DNA of 19,189 nucleotides from NCBI GenBank assembly GCA_045575975.1, contig JAZNFO010000028.1, positions 1 through 19,189 of the forward strand, read 5' to 3'. The notes beneath the pieces are model-generated. The model ran no database searches. It was given only the letters and a program-made list of their open reading frames with translations, and was not told the origin of the DNA. Positions 7,956-15,377 of this stretch are shown here, piece by piece. Within the stretch, counting starts at the first letter, position 1. Each line of letters opens with the position of its first letter. The DNA comes from RGIG8709 sp045575975. Its GTDB lineage: Bacteria; Bacillota; Clostridia; Monoglobales; Monoglobaceae. The position numbers were made by a program, and so were the translations under genes.

Positions 7956-7988
7956 AAAAATATTGACTCTGCAAAAAGCAGAGCCAAT
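7956..7988 (-). terminator. Terminator after yajC
   Basis: On the minus strand, a stem of ATTG plus CTCTGC pairs with GCAGAG plus CAAT (one mismatch) around a TTTTT loop and is followed by ATATTTTT. It starts 4 nt past the yajC stop codon. Confidence 0.78.
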
Positions 7989-7992
7989 AATA

Positions 7993-8397
7993 TTACTCTT
8001 CTGTAGTTTCCACAGCTTCTTCAGCACCCGGAATAGGTGTTGGTTTTTTGTTTTCTTCAGCCTGCTTTATAAAACGGCTAACTGCACCGCGGTCAACTGT
8101 GATGTATGACTTGTTTGCACCTGAACCTGTTTCAAGAACAAAAAGGTCATCCTTAATCTTGAAAATTTTGCCGTGAATACCGCCGATAGTTGCAACTTCG
8201 TCTCCAACCTTTAATGCGGCAAGCATAGCCTTAAGCTGTTTTTCCTTTTTTCTCTGTGGTCTGATAAGAATAAACCAGAAAACCACAAACATTAAAATAA
8301 GCGGGAAAAAGCTTGAAATCAAAGCTGCAGGGCCTGCAGCCTGCTGAGCTGCTGCGTTTTGAGCAGGTTCTGCATAAACTGTTAACATATTAAACAT
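7993..8397 (-). CDS. yajC: Preprotein translocase accessory subunit YajC
   Basis: A 134-residue single-span membrane protein that associates with SecDF at the Sec translocon. The membrane segment is at about residues 25-45 (ALISSFFPLILMFVVFWFIL). It is followed by the family hallmark RPQRKKEK (46-53) and the VGDEVATIGGIHGKI beta domain, with an acidic, proline-containing tail. GGAGGT stands 8 nt before the ATG at 8397; a second in-frame ATG at codon 4 is less well placed. In many genomes yajC sits beside tgt or secD. Here it lies between mazG and a lipase gene, so the usual context is missing. Confidence 0.95.
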   Translation of the reverse strand: MFNMLTVYAEPAQNAAAQQAAGPAALISSFFPLILMFVVFWFILIRPQRKKEKQLKAMLAALKVGDEVATIGGIHGKIFKIKDDLFVLETGSGANKSYITVDRGAVSRFIKQAEENKKPTPIPGAEEAVETTEE

Positions 8398-8416
8398 TAG
8401 TTAATACCTCCAAAAT

Positions 8417-8457
8417 ATTATATCAGTTAGTTTACCACAATTTGAAAAATTATGCAA
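8417..8457 (-). promoter_or_regulatory. Possible yajC promoter (two overlapping candidates)
   Basis: On the minus strand, TTGCAT (8452-8457), a 17-nt spacer and TAAACT (8429-8434) would start transcription near 8421, just ahead of the ribosome binding site. A perfect TATAAT (8417-8422) with TTCAAA 18 nt upstream is also present, but would start inside the ribosome binding site. Neither is decisive. Confidence 0.4.
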
Positions 8458-8485
8458 TAGCTTTTACATTTTATTTACATTTATT

Positions 8486-9175
8486 TCACTTTTCGAACTT
8501 TTCAAACTCTTTGATGAAAAGGTCAATATGCTTTGAAAGAGCAAGCTCCGGTTCAACCTCAAGGGCGTTTGCCGCAGAAACAAGTTCAAACAGCATTTTT
8601 CCGATATATTTTTCTGCTGTTTCTGCATCGTCTGTACCGTCAATTATTTTAAGCATCCCCGAAACGCTTTCTGCTGTAGCGGAGGGGGTTGGGAAAACAT
8701 AACCGGATTTTCCGGCTTTTTTCTGCACCTTTTCAGCCCTCATAAGAGCGGGGAGCCCCTTTGAAACACCTGCAAGCTCCATAGCCGCAGTTTCCTGTCC
8801 TCGGTCATCTCTTTTGATTTTGTTCCATTTTTCAAGAACCTCATCAGCATCCTTTGCGGTATCTCCTGCAAAAACATGAGGGTGGCGGTGAATAAGCTTT
8901 TCACAGACTTTGTTCACACAGTCTTCAAAAGTATATTCTCCTGCTTCTCTTCCCATCTGAGCGTGAAAAACAACCTGAAGCAAAAGGTCGCCTGATTCGT
9001 CCGCAATTTTTTCAGGGTCTCCCCCGTCGATTGCCTCAATAAGCTCATAACCTTCTTCGATAATATTATGTTTGATGCTCTGGTGAGTCTGTTCCATATC
9101 CCATGGACAACCACCGGGCATACGAAGCTTTTCCATAATATCAATAAGGTCCTCAATTGTGTATTTTTTTTCCAT
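8486..9175 (-). CDS. mazG: MazG nucleoside triphosphate pyrophosphohydrolase
   Basis: A 229-residue house-cleaning enzyme that hydrolyses NTPs to NMP and pyrophosphate. The all-alpha NTP-PPase motifs are intact: CPWD (residues 23-26), the metal-binding EExxE at E40, E41, E44 and ExxD at E60-D63, then the HRHPHVF segment near 98-104. It is shorter than E. coli MazG (263 residues) and matches the single-MazG form without the extra tetrapyrrole methylase domain seen in Bacillus YabN. Its AAGGAGA ribosome binding site overlaps the stop codon of the upstream flippase gene, so the two are translationally coupled. The flippase-mazG pair matches the Bacillus yabM-yabN order. Confidence 0.95.
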   Translation of the reverse strand: MEKKYTIEDLIDIMEKLRMPGGCPWDMEQTHQSIKHNIIEEGYELIEAIDGGDPEKIADESGDLLLQVVFHAQMGREAGEYTFEDCVNKVCEKLIHRHPHVFAGDTAKDADEVLEKWNKIKRDDRGQETAAMELAGVSKGLPALMRAEKVQKKAGKSGYVFPTPSATAESVSGMLKIIDGTDDAETAEKYIGKMLFELVSAANALEVEPELALSKHIDLFIKEFEKFEK

Positions 9176-9187
9176 AAAGTTTTCTCC

Positions 9188-10918
9188 TTATTTCAAAAGA
9201 TTAGCTTTCTTTAGTATAGGTATAATTTTATTTCCCATTGGAATATTTGAAAGATCATCTTCTTTAACAGCACCAAAAAGGAATATCATAATAACATAAA
9301 TAATTCCTGCCAAGGCTATGATAAAGAGGGTGGTAATTCTTCCCTGACCTAAAATCTTTATGAAAAGGTCTGAAAGAAGAACCGCCGCCGCACCCATAAC
9401 AAGGGCGGCACATCCCGGACGAATAAAAAGGTCTCCGATTTTTATTTTAACCTTAACCAGACGGGCAATACATATAAGATTTAAAACCGCAATAACAAAA
9501 TAACATATGTTTGTTGCAACAGGTGCTCCGTCAATGCCGAGAACGGGGATTAAGTTGTAGTTCATTATAACCTTCACAGCCCCGCCGATAAGCATATTGA
9601 AGACGGGATAGTAAACCTTTCCAAAGGCCTGAAGAACAGAGTTTGAAACTGAAACTATTGAAACGAAGATAACGGCTATTGAAAGATTCCTGAGAAGAAG
9701 ATATGCATCCGAGTCACTGTATAGAAGGGAAAGGATTTCCCTTGATAAAACCGACATACCAATAGCACAGGGAAGCGCAAAAAGCATAGTAAGGCGAAGT
9801 GCACTTTCTGTGGTTCTCTTTGCGTCTTGAAGCTCTTTCTTTTCAACCAGTGCAGAAATTGCAGGAACAACGCTCATTCCAAGTGCAACAACTATAGTAA
9901 GAGGCAGATTGAACATTGTCTGTGCCTGACCTGTGTACATTCCGTAAAGGGTATTTGCCTTTTTCTCCAGAATTTCAGCCATAGCAAGACCCTCTTCGGC
10001 AACATTGTTGAAAAATTCTGTTCCGTATTCAAAAAGATAGTCGTATCTGTCAAAAACAGCAGGGTTAACAACCAGTCTGTTCATAATTGTTGCAAGGTCA
10101 ACAAGGCTTGTAAGGGATGAAACAGAGGCGCCGATAGTGATTGGAATAGAAATTGCCACAAGCTCTTTGATGATTTTAAGACTTGATTTTTCTGATGTGG
10201 AGACAAGCATTTTCGGTTTTTTATCAAAAATGCTGACAAAAAGCATAAGTATAAGAGAACAAAGTGTTCCAATGGTAACACCAAAAATTGCACCCGATGC
10301 GGCAAAAACGGTTCTCAAGGTTTTTGTCTGGATAATCTTTGCCTGAAAATCAATGGGAATGGAAAGATTTGGGTCAATGTCCATTCTCATAAAATATAAC
10401 GCAAAAAATATACCAATTAAAAGCTTGAATGTTGCCTCGATAACCTCTGAAAAGGCAGTTGGATACATATTTTGTTTTCCCTGAAAATATCCCCTGTAGC
10501 TTGAAACAAGGGCAACAAAAAACACTGCAGGAGAAATCGCCCTTATGGGTATTGCAGCATCAGTGTTGTTTAAAAGATTTGCCAGTGAATCTGCAAAAAC
10601 ATAAAGAACAAGACTTCCCAGTATGCCGATTATTCCAAGAAGAAGACGGGCAGATGAGAAAACTCTCTTAGCCTCAGTAAAGTCCTCTCTTGCGGTACTT
10701 TCTGCAACCATTTTTGAAACGGCAATAGGGAATCCCGCAGTTGCAATTATAAACATAAAGGTATAAATCTGGTACGCCACATTAAAGTGACCGCTTCCCT
10801 CTTTGCCAAGTAACTCATAAAGAGGAATTTTGAAAAATGCACCGATAAGCTTAACAATTAGATTTGCCGAGGCTAAAATAAGTGCACCCTTAACAAATGA
10901 TTTTTTATTTGAACTCAA
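9188..10918 (-). CDS. SpoVB/MurJ-like polysaccharide or lipid flippase
   Basis: A 576-residue polytopic protein of the MOP superfamily (MVF/PST branch), with roughly 14 hydrophobic spans. It opens with FVKGALILASANLIVKLIGA, typical of SpoVB, YtgP/MurJ and YabM proteins, which move lipid-linked cell-wall or polysaccharide precursors across the membrane. An unusually long hydrophilic loop lies around residues 285-335, rich in Asn, Asp and Glu. I start it at the TTG at 10918 because GAGGG stands about 8 nt upstream; the TTG at 10933 has no ribosome binding site and would include that motif in the protein. Position next to mazG favours the YabM branch, but the exact family member and substrate cannot be decided here. 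It is the first gene of the minus-strand operon, behind a strong promoter. Confidence 0.88.
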   Translation of the reverse strand: MSSNKKSFVKGALILASANLIVKLIGAFFKIPLYELLGKEGSGHFNVAYQIYTFMFIIATAGFPIAVSKMVAESTAREDFTEAKRVFSSARLLLGIIGILGSLVLYVFADSLANLLNNTDAAIPIRAISPAVFFVALVSSYRGYFQGKQNMYPTAFSEVIEATFKLLIGIFFALYFMRMDIDPNLSIPIDFQAKIIQTKTLRTVFAASGAIFGVTIGTLCSLILMLFVSIFDKKPKMLVSTSEKSSLKIIKELVAISIPITIGASVSSLTSLVDLATIMNRLVVNPAVFDRYDYLFEYGTEFFNNVAEEGLAMAEILEKKANTLYGMYTGQAQTMFNLPLTIVVALGMSVVPAISALVEKKELQDAKRTTESALRLTMLFALPCAIGMSVLSREILSLLYSDSDAYLLLRNLSIAVIFVSIVSVSNSVLQAFGKVYYPVFNMLIGGAVKVIMNYNLIPVLGIDGAPVATNICYFVIAVLNLICIARLVKVKIKIGDLFIRPGCAALVMGAAAVLLSDLFIKILGQGRITTLFIIALAGIIYVIMIFLFGAVKEDDLSNIPMGNKIIPILKKANLLK

Positions 10919-10972
10919 ATTTTTCACCCTCAATTATATTTAACTATTTAAATTATATGCCAAGACATAACA

Positions 10973-11001
10973 ATTTTATCACATTATTAAAAATATGTCA
11001 A
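10973..11001 (-). promoter_or_regulatory. SigA promoter of the flippase-mazG operon
   Basis: On the minus strand, TTGACA (10996-11001), a 17-nt spacer and TAAAAT (10973-10978). Transcription should start near 10966, about 48 nt before the chosen TTG start. It is back to back with the xth promoter, 15 bp away. Confidence 0.8.
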
Positions 11002-11016
11002 ATTTGATAAATCAAG

Positions 11017-11045
11017 TTGAAAAACTCTAATTGGTTTGGTATAAT
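11017..11045 (+). promoter_or_regulatory. SigA promoter of xth
   Basis: TTGAAA (11017-11022), a 17-nt spacer and a perfect TATAAT (11040-11045). Transcription should start near 11052, leaving a leader of about 85 nt. Confidence 0.85.
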
Positions 11046-11137
11046 GTACAATGCAATAGATAGTAAAATTTTTATAGAAGCTTGGGGAATTAGAGCTTAA
11101 ATAAAATACTATATTATATAAAGGAAGGAAAAGTTTT

Positions 11138-11893
11138 ATGAAATTTGTTTCATGGAATGTAAACGGAATAAGAGCCTGCCTCACAAAAGGGTTTGAAGAA
11201 ATATTCAAAAACTTTGATGCGGACATTTTTGCCCTGCAGGAAACCAAGATGCAGGAGGGTCAGGCAGAACTTGATATGGAAGGCTATAATCTTTATATGA
11301 ACAGTGCGGAGAAAAAAGGGTATTCGGGAACAGCAATCTTTTCAAAGATGACTCCCATAAATGTAACCTATGGTATGGGCGTTGAAGAGCATGACCGCGA
11401 GGGGAGAGTCATAACCTTGGAGTTTGAAGATTTTTTCTTTATCACCTGCTACACTCCCAATTCTCAGAATGAACTAAAAAGACTTGATTACAGAATGAAG
11501 TGGGAGGAGGATTTTCTTTCATATATAAAAAAGCTTGATGAGAAGAAACCAATAATCCTCTGCGGAGACCTTAATGTTGCCCATCAGGAAATCGACCTTA
11601 AAAATCCGAAGACAAACAGAAAAAATGCAGGGTTCACTGACGAGGAAAGAGAAAAGATGACAAATCTTTTAGAAAGCGGGTTTGCAGACACATTCAGGAG
11701 ACTTTATCCTGATAAAACTGACATTTACTCATGGTGGAGCTACCGCTTCAGCGCAAGAGAAAAGAATGCAGGGTGGAGAATTGATTATTTCATAGTTTCG
11801 GAAAGAATTATGGAAAAAGTTAAAGCTTGTGAAATCCACACAGACATTTTCGGCTCCGACCACTGCCCTGTGAGCATAATTTTTGAAAAATAA
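11138..11893 (+). CDS. xth: Exodeoxyribonuclease III / AP endonuclease
   Basis: A 251-residue base-excision-repair enzyme of the ExoIII/APE1 family that cuts abasic sites and trims 3' ends. Catalytic positions are present: Asn7 (SWNVNG), Glu35 (LQETK), Tyr105 (CYTPN), Asp144 and Asn146 (GDLNVAH), Asp216 (WRIDYF), and the Asp241-His242 pair (GSDHCPV). The length is normal for the Firmicutes ExoA form. AGGAAGG precedes the ATG by about 8 nt. It appears monocistronic, with its own promoter upstream and an intrinsic terminator at 11964-11997. Confidence 0.97.
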   Translation: MKFVSWNVNGIRACLTKGFEEIFKNFDADIFALQETKMQEGQAELDMEGYNLYMNSAEKKGYSGTAIFSKMTPINVTYGMGVEEHDREGRVITLEFEDFFFITCYTPNSQNELKRLDYRMKWEEDFLSYIKKLDEKKPIILCGDLNVAHQEIDLKNPKTNRKNAGFTDEEREKMTNLLESGFADTFRRLYPDKTDIYSWWSYRFSAREKNAGWRIDYFIVSERIMEKVKACEIHTDIFGSDHCPVSIIFEK

Positions 11894-11920
11894 ATACAAC
11901 TTAGTAATACCGAAAGGTGA

Positions 11921-11945
11921 AAGCCTTCCCTCGAGGGGAAGCCTT
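11921..11945. repeat. Short GC-rich inverted repeat after xth
   Basis: CTTCCC (11925-11930) and GGGAAG (11936-11941) form a 6-bp stem around TCGAG; it extends by three more pairs past a C-C mismatch. No T-run follows on the plus strand. From memory, similar CTTCCCCTCGAGGGGAAG blocks occur as dispersed repeats in some gut Clostridia genomes; this may be a fragment of one. Confidence 0.45.
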
Positions 11946-11963
11946 AAAAATAAAAAATATTAA

Positions 11964-11997
11964 CCAAAATTTCGAGAGGATTTTTGGCTATTTTTTT
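11964..11997 (+). terminator. Intrinsic terminator of xth
   Basis: A 10-bp stem with one mismatch, CCAAAATTTC (11964-11973) / GGATTTTTGG (11978-11987), closed by a GAGA tetraloop and followed three bases later by seven T's (11991-11997). Between it and the S10 promoter (about 110 bp) I see only AT-rich sequence and an unconvincing 21-codon frame. Confidence 0.75.
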
Positions 11998-12107
11998 GGC
12001 GAATACAATATATAGGGAAAATAAACAAAAGGGAGCGAATATATAGTGCATCATATGGAAAAACCGCTGAAAAGCCCTCAAATTGCGAAAAAAGTGAGAA
12101 AAAATAC

Positions 12108-12136
12108 TTGATTTTTTCAGGAAAATGTAGTAGAAT
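12108..12136 (+). promoter_or_regulatory. SigA promoter of the S10 ribosomal operon
   Basis: TTGATT (12108-12113), a 17-nt spacer and TAGAAT (12131-12136). The predicted start near 12143 leaves a leader of about 310 nt before rpsJ. This is the only convincing promoter between xth and rpsJ. Confidence 0.8.
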
Positions 12137-12142
12137 GGATAA

Positions 12143-12452
12143 GCGTGACAAAGACATACGATGATTCCGGAGGTGGCAGACCCTGTGAGGTTTGGAAATT
12201 TCGGAGGAGATTGTCCGGTTTTTAAAAGCGGGCGGAAGGGTCACCTTTCAACTTAATACTTGCAATGTGCTTGTGCTATAGATGCTGATGTAGTATGGGT
12301 GTATTGTGTGTGTTATGCCCCGAAACCGTTGCCAAGGAGGCAATAGAAGGTTCGGGTTTTATTATATGGCTGTGAGATACGCCCGGCACAGTGTAAATTA
12401 AGAAATGCCTTGAAATGGGGCATTGGCGAAAAATCTTTAAGGAGGGTATAGC
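12143..12452 (+). promoter_or_regulatory. Long structured leader of the S10 operon
   Basis: About 310 nt without a credible gene but rich in inverted repeats. GTGAC (12145-12149) pairs with GTCAC (12240-12244), enclosing CCGGA (12167-12171) / TCCGG (12214-12218), which is followed by TTTTT. A strong terminator-like hairpin lies at 12319-12356. CTGTG (12370-12374) pairs with CACAG (12387-12391). AATGCC (12404-12409) pairs with GGCATT (12419-12424) shortly before the rpsJ ribosome binding site (12439-12446). S10-operon leaders are known sites of L4 autoregulation in E. coli; a comparable role here is inference. I do not match it to a named riboswitch or T-box. Confidence 0.6.
12319..12363 (+). 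terminator. Terminator-like hairpin (possible attenuator) in the S10 leader
   Basis: The outer stem CCCGAAACC (12319-12327) pairs with GGTTCGGG (12349-12356) around a bulged A. The inner stem GTTGCC (12328-12333) pairs with GGCAAT (12339-12344) around an AAGGA loop. TTTTATT follows. Since all of the ribosomal operon lies downstream, full termination would silence it, which suggests conditional attenuation. Confidence 0.55.
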
Positions 12453-12761
12453 ATGGCAACAGAGAAAATCAGAATTAGACTTAAGGCTTATGATCACAAT
12501 CTTATCGACCAGAGTGCTGAAAAGATTGTTGAAACAGCTAAAAGAACAGGAGCAAAGGTATCGGGTCCGATTCCGCTTCCAACAAAGAAAGAGGTTGTTA
12601 CAATCTTAAGAGCTGTTCATAAGTACAAAGACTCCAGAGAGCAGTTTGAACTCAGAACACACAAAAGACTTATTGATGTTCTTGCACCAAACGCAAAAAC
12701 AATTGATGCTCTCAAACATCTGGACTTACCGGCCGGAGTTGACATCGAGCTTAAAGTGTAG
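12453..12761 (+). CDS. rpsJ: 30S ribosomal protein S10
   Basis: A full-length 102-residue S10 with the conserved start KIRIRLKAYDHNLID and the loop segment TKKEVVTILRAVHKYKDSREQFE. S10 sits in the 30S head and also joins NusB in antitermination complexes, relevant as the first gene behind a leader with a possible attenuator. AAGGAGGG precedes the ATG by 6 nt. An unusual 118-nt gap separates it from rplC. Confidence 0.98.
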   Translation: MATEKIRIRLKAYDHNLIDQSAEKIVETAKRTGAKVSGPIPLPTKKEVVTILRAVHKYKDSREQFELRTHKRLIDVLAPNAKTIDALKHLDLPAGVDIELKV

Positions 12762-12799
12762 TTTAAGTTAATTAAAATGGTAAAAAGTTTAAAGGTCAT

Positions 12800-12857
12800 G
12801 TTGGCGAAAAAGGTCAACCAATAACCCGCATGTAAGTTCATAATATGAACCGATGCG
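12800..12857 (+). promoter_or_regulatory. Two hairpins in the rpsJ-rplC gap
   Basis: The first is a 6-bp stem GTTGGC (12800-12805) / GTCAAC (12813-12818) with one G-U pair and a GAAAAAG loop. The second has an inner stem GTTCAT (12836-12841) / ATGAAC (12845-12850) with an AAT loop, capped outside by CGCAT (12827-12831) / ATGCG (12853-12857). No T-run follows, so these are not terminators. They end about 9 nt before the rplC ribosome binding site. Confidence 0.55.
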
Positions 12858-12879
12858 TGTGAATTAGGAGGAAAAAATT

Positions 12880-13515
12880 ATGAAAAAAGGAATCTTAGGC
12901 AAAAAAATCGGTATGACACAGATTTTTGCAGAAGACGGAAGACTTATTCCTGTAACAGTTGTTGAAGCAGGACCATGCAGCGTTATTCAGAAGAAAACCG
13001 TTGAAAACGATGGTTACAGTGCTGTTCAGCTTGGTTTTGGCGACAAGAAGGAAAAGAATGTAAACAAGCCTATGAAAGGTCATTTTGCGAAAGCAGGCGT
13101 TGCTCCAAAGCGTTATTTAAGAGAATTAAAGCTTGACAATGCTGAAGAATTGAATGTAGGCGACGAAATTAAAGTTGATATGTTTGAAGCAGGCGATGTA
13201 CTTGATGTAACAGGAACCAGCAAGGGTCACGGTTATGCAGGCACAGTTAAGAGATGGGGAACACACAGAGGTCCTATGTCTCACGGTTCACACTATCACA
13301 GAGGCCCCGGTTCACTGGGTGCTTGTTCATCACCATCAAGAGTATATAAAGGAAAGAAACTTCCAGGTCACTATGGCGTGGACAAGGTTACAATCCAGAA
13401 TCTTGATTTGGTAAAAGTTGATTCAGAACGCAATCTTCTTTTAATAAGAGGTTCAGTTCCTGGACCTAAGGGTGGATTGCTTATTATAAAGAACGCAGTA
13501 AAGGCTAAAGCCTAA
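12880..13515 (+). CDS. rplC: 50S ribosomal protein L3
   Basis: A 211-residue L3, one of the first proteins to assemble on 23S rRNA. It begins KKGILGKKIGMTQIFAEDG and carries the conserved extension RGPMSHGSHYHRGPGSLGA (about residues 130-148) that reaches towards the peptidyl transferase centre. AGGAGG stands 8 nt before the ATG. The 26-nt gap to rplD contains only that gene's ribosome binding site. Confidence 0.98.
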   Translation: MKKGILGKKIGMTQIFAEDGRLIPVTVVEAGPCSVIQKKTVENDGYSAVQLGFGDKKEKNVNKPMKGHFAKAGVAPKRYLRELKLDNAEELNVGDEIKVDMFEAGDVLDVTGTSKGHGYAGTVKRWGTHRGPMSHGSHYHRGPGSLGACSSPSRVYKGKKLPGHYGVDKVTIQNLDLVKVDSERNLLLIRGSVPGPKGGLLIIKNAVKAKA

Positions 13516-13541
13516 GACTATAAGAGAGGAGGATTTAAGTT

Positions 13542-14165
13542 ATGCCAACTGTAGCATTATATAACACAGACGGAAAACAAGTCGGTGATATAGAATTAAA
13601 CGAAAGCGTGTTCGGTGCTGAAATCAGACCTGATGTTATGCACGAAGTAGTTGTTAATTACTTAGCAAACCAGAGACAGGGTACACAGAGCACAAAAACT
13701 CGTACAGAAGTTAGAGGCGGAGGAATCAAGCCTTGGAGACAGAAGGGAACAGGCCGTGCAAGACAGGGTAGTATCCGTGCTCCACAGTGGGTAGGCGGAG
13801 GCGTTGCTCTCGGACCTAAGCCCAGAGATTACAGATATAATGTAAATAAGAAAGTCAGAAGACTTGCACTTAAGTCAGCTTTATCTTCAAAGGTAGTTGA
13901 CGGAGATATTATTGTTTTGGAGGATTTAAAGCTTGAATCAATCAAAACAAAGGAAATGGCAACAATTTTAAATAACTTGGGAGTAAACGAAAAAGCATTA
14001 ATCGTTCTTCCTGAAAACGATAAGAATGTAGTTTTATCAGCAAGAAACATTGAGGGTGTTGCAACAACATTCGTAGGTGCAATAAACACATATGAAGTAT
14101 TGAAATACACCAAGTTTATCATTGTTAAAGATGCGGTAGCAAAACTTGAGGAGGTGTACGCATAA
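13542..14165 (+). CDS. rplD: 50S ribosomal protein L4
   Basis: A 207-residue L4 of normal length. The extended loop that lines the exit tunnel is clear at about residues 47-85, with GGGIKPWRQKGTGRARQGS. In E. coli L4 represses its own operon through the S10 leader; whether this L4 acts on the leader here is an open question. GAGGAGG stands 9 nt before the start. The last base of the stop codon is the first base of rplW. Confidence 0.98.
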   Translation: MPTVALYNTDGKQVGDIELNESVFGAEIRPDVMHEVVVNYLANQRQGTQSTKTRTEVRGGGIKPWRQKGTGRARQGSIRAPQWVGGGVALGPKPRDYRYNVNKKVRRLALKSALSSKVVDGDIIVLEDLKLESIKTKEMATILNNLGVNEKALIVLPENDKNVVLSARNIEGVATTFVGAINTYEVLKYTKFIIVKDAVAKLEEVYA

Positions 14166-14455
14166 TGAATTTAACTGCTCATGATATTATCAAAAGACCT
14201 ATTATAACAGAACAGAGCATGGATCAGGTTGCGGACAAAAAGTATACTTTCGAGGTTGACAAATCCGCTAATAAAATCCAGATTAAAAAAGCTGTTGAAG
14301 AAATCTTCAAAGTAAAGGTTGAGAAAGTTACAACAATTAATTACGACGGCAAGGAAAAGAGAATGGGCGTGCACATCGGAAGACGCGCTAACTGGAAAAA
14401 GGCTGTTGTTAAGCTTACTGCAGACAGTAAGACAATTGAACTTTTCGAAAACTAA
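14165..14455 (+). CDS. rplW: 50S ribosomal protein L23
   Basis: A 96-residue L23 (HDIIKRPIITEQSMD, then a GRRANWKKAVVKL tail), which lies at the tunnel exit and forms the docking site for trigger factor and SRP. Its ribosome binding site GAGGAGGT is inside the end of rplD, and the start overlaps the rplD stop by one base, so the two are coupled. Confidence 0.98.
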   Translation: MNLTAHDIIKRPIITEQSMDQVADKKYTFEVDKSANKIQIKKAVEEIFKVKVEKVTTINYDGKEKRMGVHIGRRANWKKAVVKLTADSKTIELFEN

Positions 14456-14490
14456 TACAAAACCAGAAATAAGATAAGGAGAGTAAGAAA

Positions 14491-15324
14491 ATGGGAATTA
14501 GAAAATATAATCCTACGACCCCATCACTTCGTCAGATGACTGTTTCTACATTTGAAGAAATCGATAAAGTGGCTCCCGAGAAATCACTTCTTCGTCCTCT
14601 TCACAGCAAAGCAGGCCGTAACTCTTACGGAAGAATCACAGTCAGACATCGTGGCGGTGGCACAAAGAGAAAATACAGAGTTATTGATTTTAAAAGATAT
14701 AAAGATGATGTTAAAGCAACAGTTCTTTCTATCGAATACGATCCAAACCGTAGTGCAAACATTGCACTTCTTCAGTATGAAAACGGAGAGAAGACATACA
14801 TTATTGCTCCTGTTGGCTTAAAGAAGGGTGACATTGTTGAATCAGGTAAGGGTGCAGATATCAAACCGGGAAATGTTTTGGAAATCGCAGATATTCCAGT
14901 AGGTACACTTATTTACTGTATCGAACTTAACCCCGGAAAAGGTGCTCAGCTTGTTCGTAGTGCCGGAACATTCGCACAGCTTATGGCGAAAGAAAACGAC
15001 TATGCACAGGTAAGACTTCCATCCGGTGAAGTAAGACTTGTAAGACTTAACTGCAGAGCAGCAATCGGTCAGGTTGGTAATGTTGATTACGAAAACATCA
15101 ACATCGGTAAAGCAGGTAGAAAGCGTCATATGGGCTTCAGACCCACAGTTCGTGGTGTTGTTATGAACCCGAATGACCATCCTCACGGTGGTGGTGAAGG
15201 TAAGTCACCTATCGGTAGACCAAGTCCTGTTACTCCTTGGGGTAAACCGGCTCTCGGCTACAAGACCAGAAACAAGAAAAACAGAACAAACAAATTTATT
15301 GTTAAGAGACGCAACGCTAGATAA
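14491..15324 (+). CDS. rplB: 50S ribosomal protein L2
   Basis: A 277-residue L2, needed for subunit joining and peptidyl transferase assembly. It opens with the conserved KYNPTTPSLRQMT and has the RHRGGGTKRKYR segment and the GVVMNPNDHPHGGGEGK motif containing the conserved histidine. AAGGAGA precedes the start. The stop codon lies in the loop of a small palindrome, described separately. Confidence 0.98.
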   Translation: MGIRKYNPTTPSLRQMTVSTFEEIDKVAPEKSLLRPLHSKAGRNSYGRITVRHRGGGTKRKYRVIDFKRYKDDVKATVLSIEYDPNRSANIALLQYENGEKTYIIAPVGLKKGDIVESGKGADIKPGNVLEIADIPVGTLIYCIELNPGKGAQLVRSAGTFAQLMAKENDYAQVRLPSGEVRLVRLNCRAAIGQVGNVDYENINIGKAGRKRHMGFRPTVRGVVMNPNDHPHGGGEGKSPIGRPSPVTPWGKPALGYKTRNKKNRTNKFIVKRRNAR

Positions 15325-15344
15325 ACTAGCATCAGGTTACTGAT
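15316..15344 (+). other. Tandem hairpins at the rplB stop codon
   Basis: GCTAG (15316-15320) pairs with CTAGC (15326-15330), with the rplB stop TAA in the ATAAA loop. ATCAG (15331-15335) / CTGAT (15340-15344) follows directly with a GTTA loop. Each stem is only 5 bp, so stability is modest. Confidence 0.4.
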
Positions 15345-15377
15345 TTGAAGTTAAAAAATTGTTAAGGAGGTTACTTC

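Noticed and set aside
9676..9870. Alternative minus-strand frame within the flippase gene
   Set aside because: It is a shifted reading of well-conserved membrane-protein sequence, with no start signal of its own.
11991..12016. A sigma-E-like -10 (AATACAAT) after xth
   Set aside because: No matching -35 element at the right distance, and no gene directly downstream to use it.
12046..12111. A 21-codon GTG-started basic peptide frame ahead of the S10 promoter
   Set aside because: It has a weak GGGAG 10 nt upstream, but it is very short and its stop overlaps the -35 box of the S10 promoter. No conservation can be judged, so chance is as likely.
12143..12452. T-box, SRP RNA, 6S RNA or a known riboswitch in the S10 leader
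   Set aside because: I looked for the T-box AGGGTGGNACCGCG, the SRP GGAAGGAAGCAGC loop and common riboswitch cores and found none.
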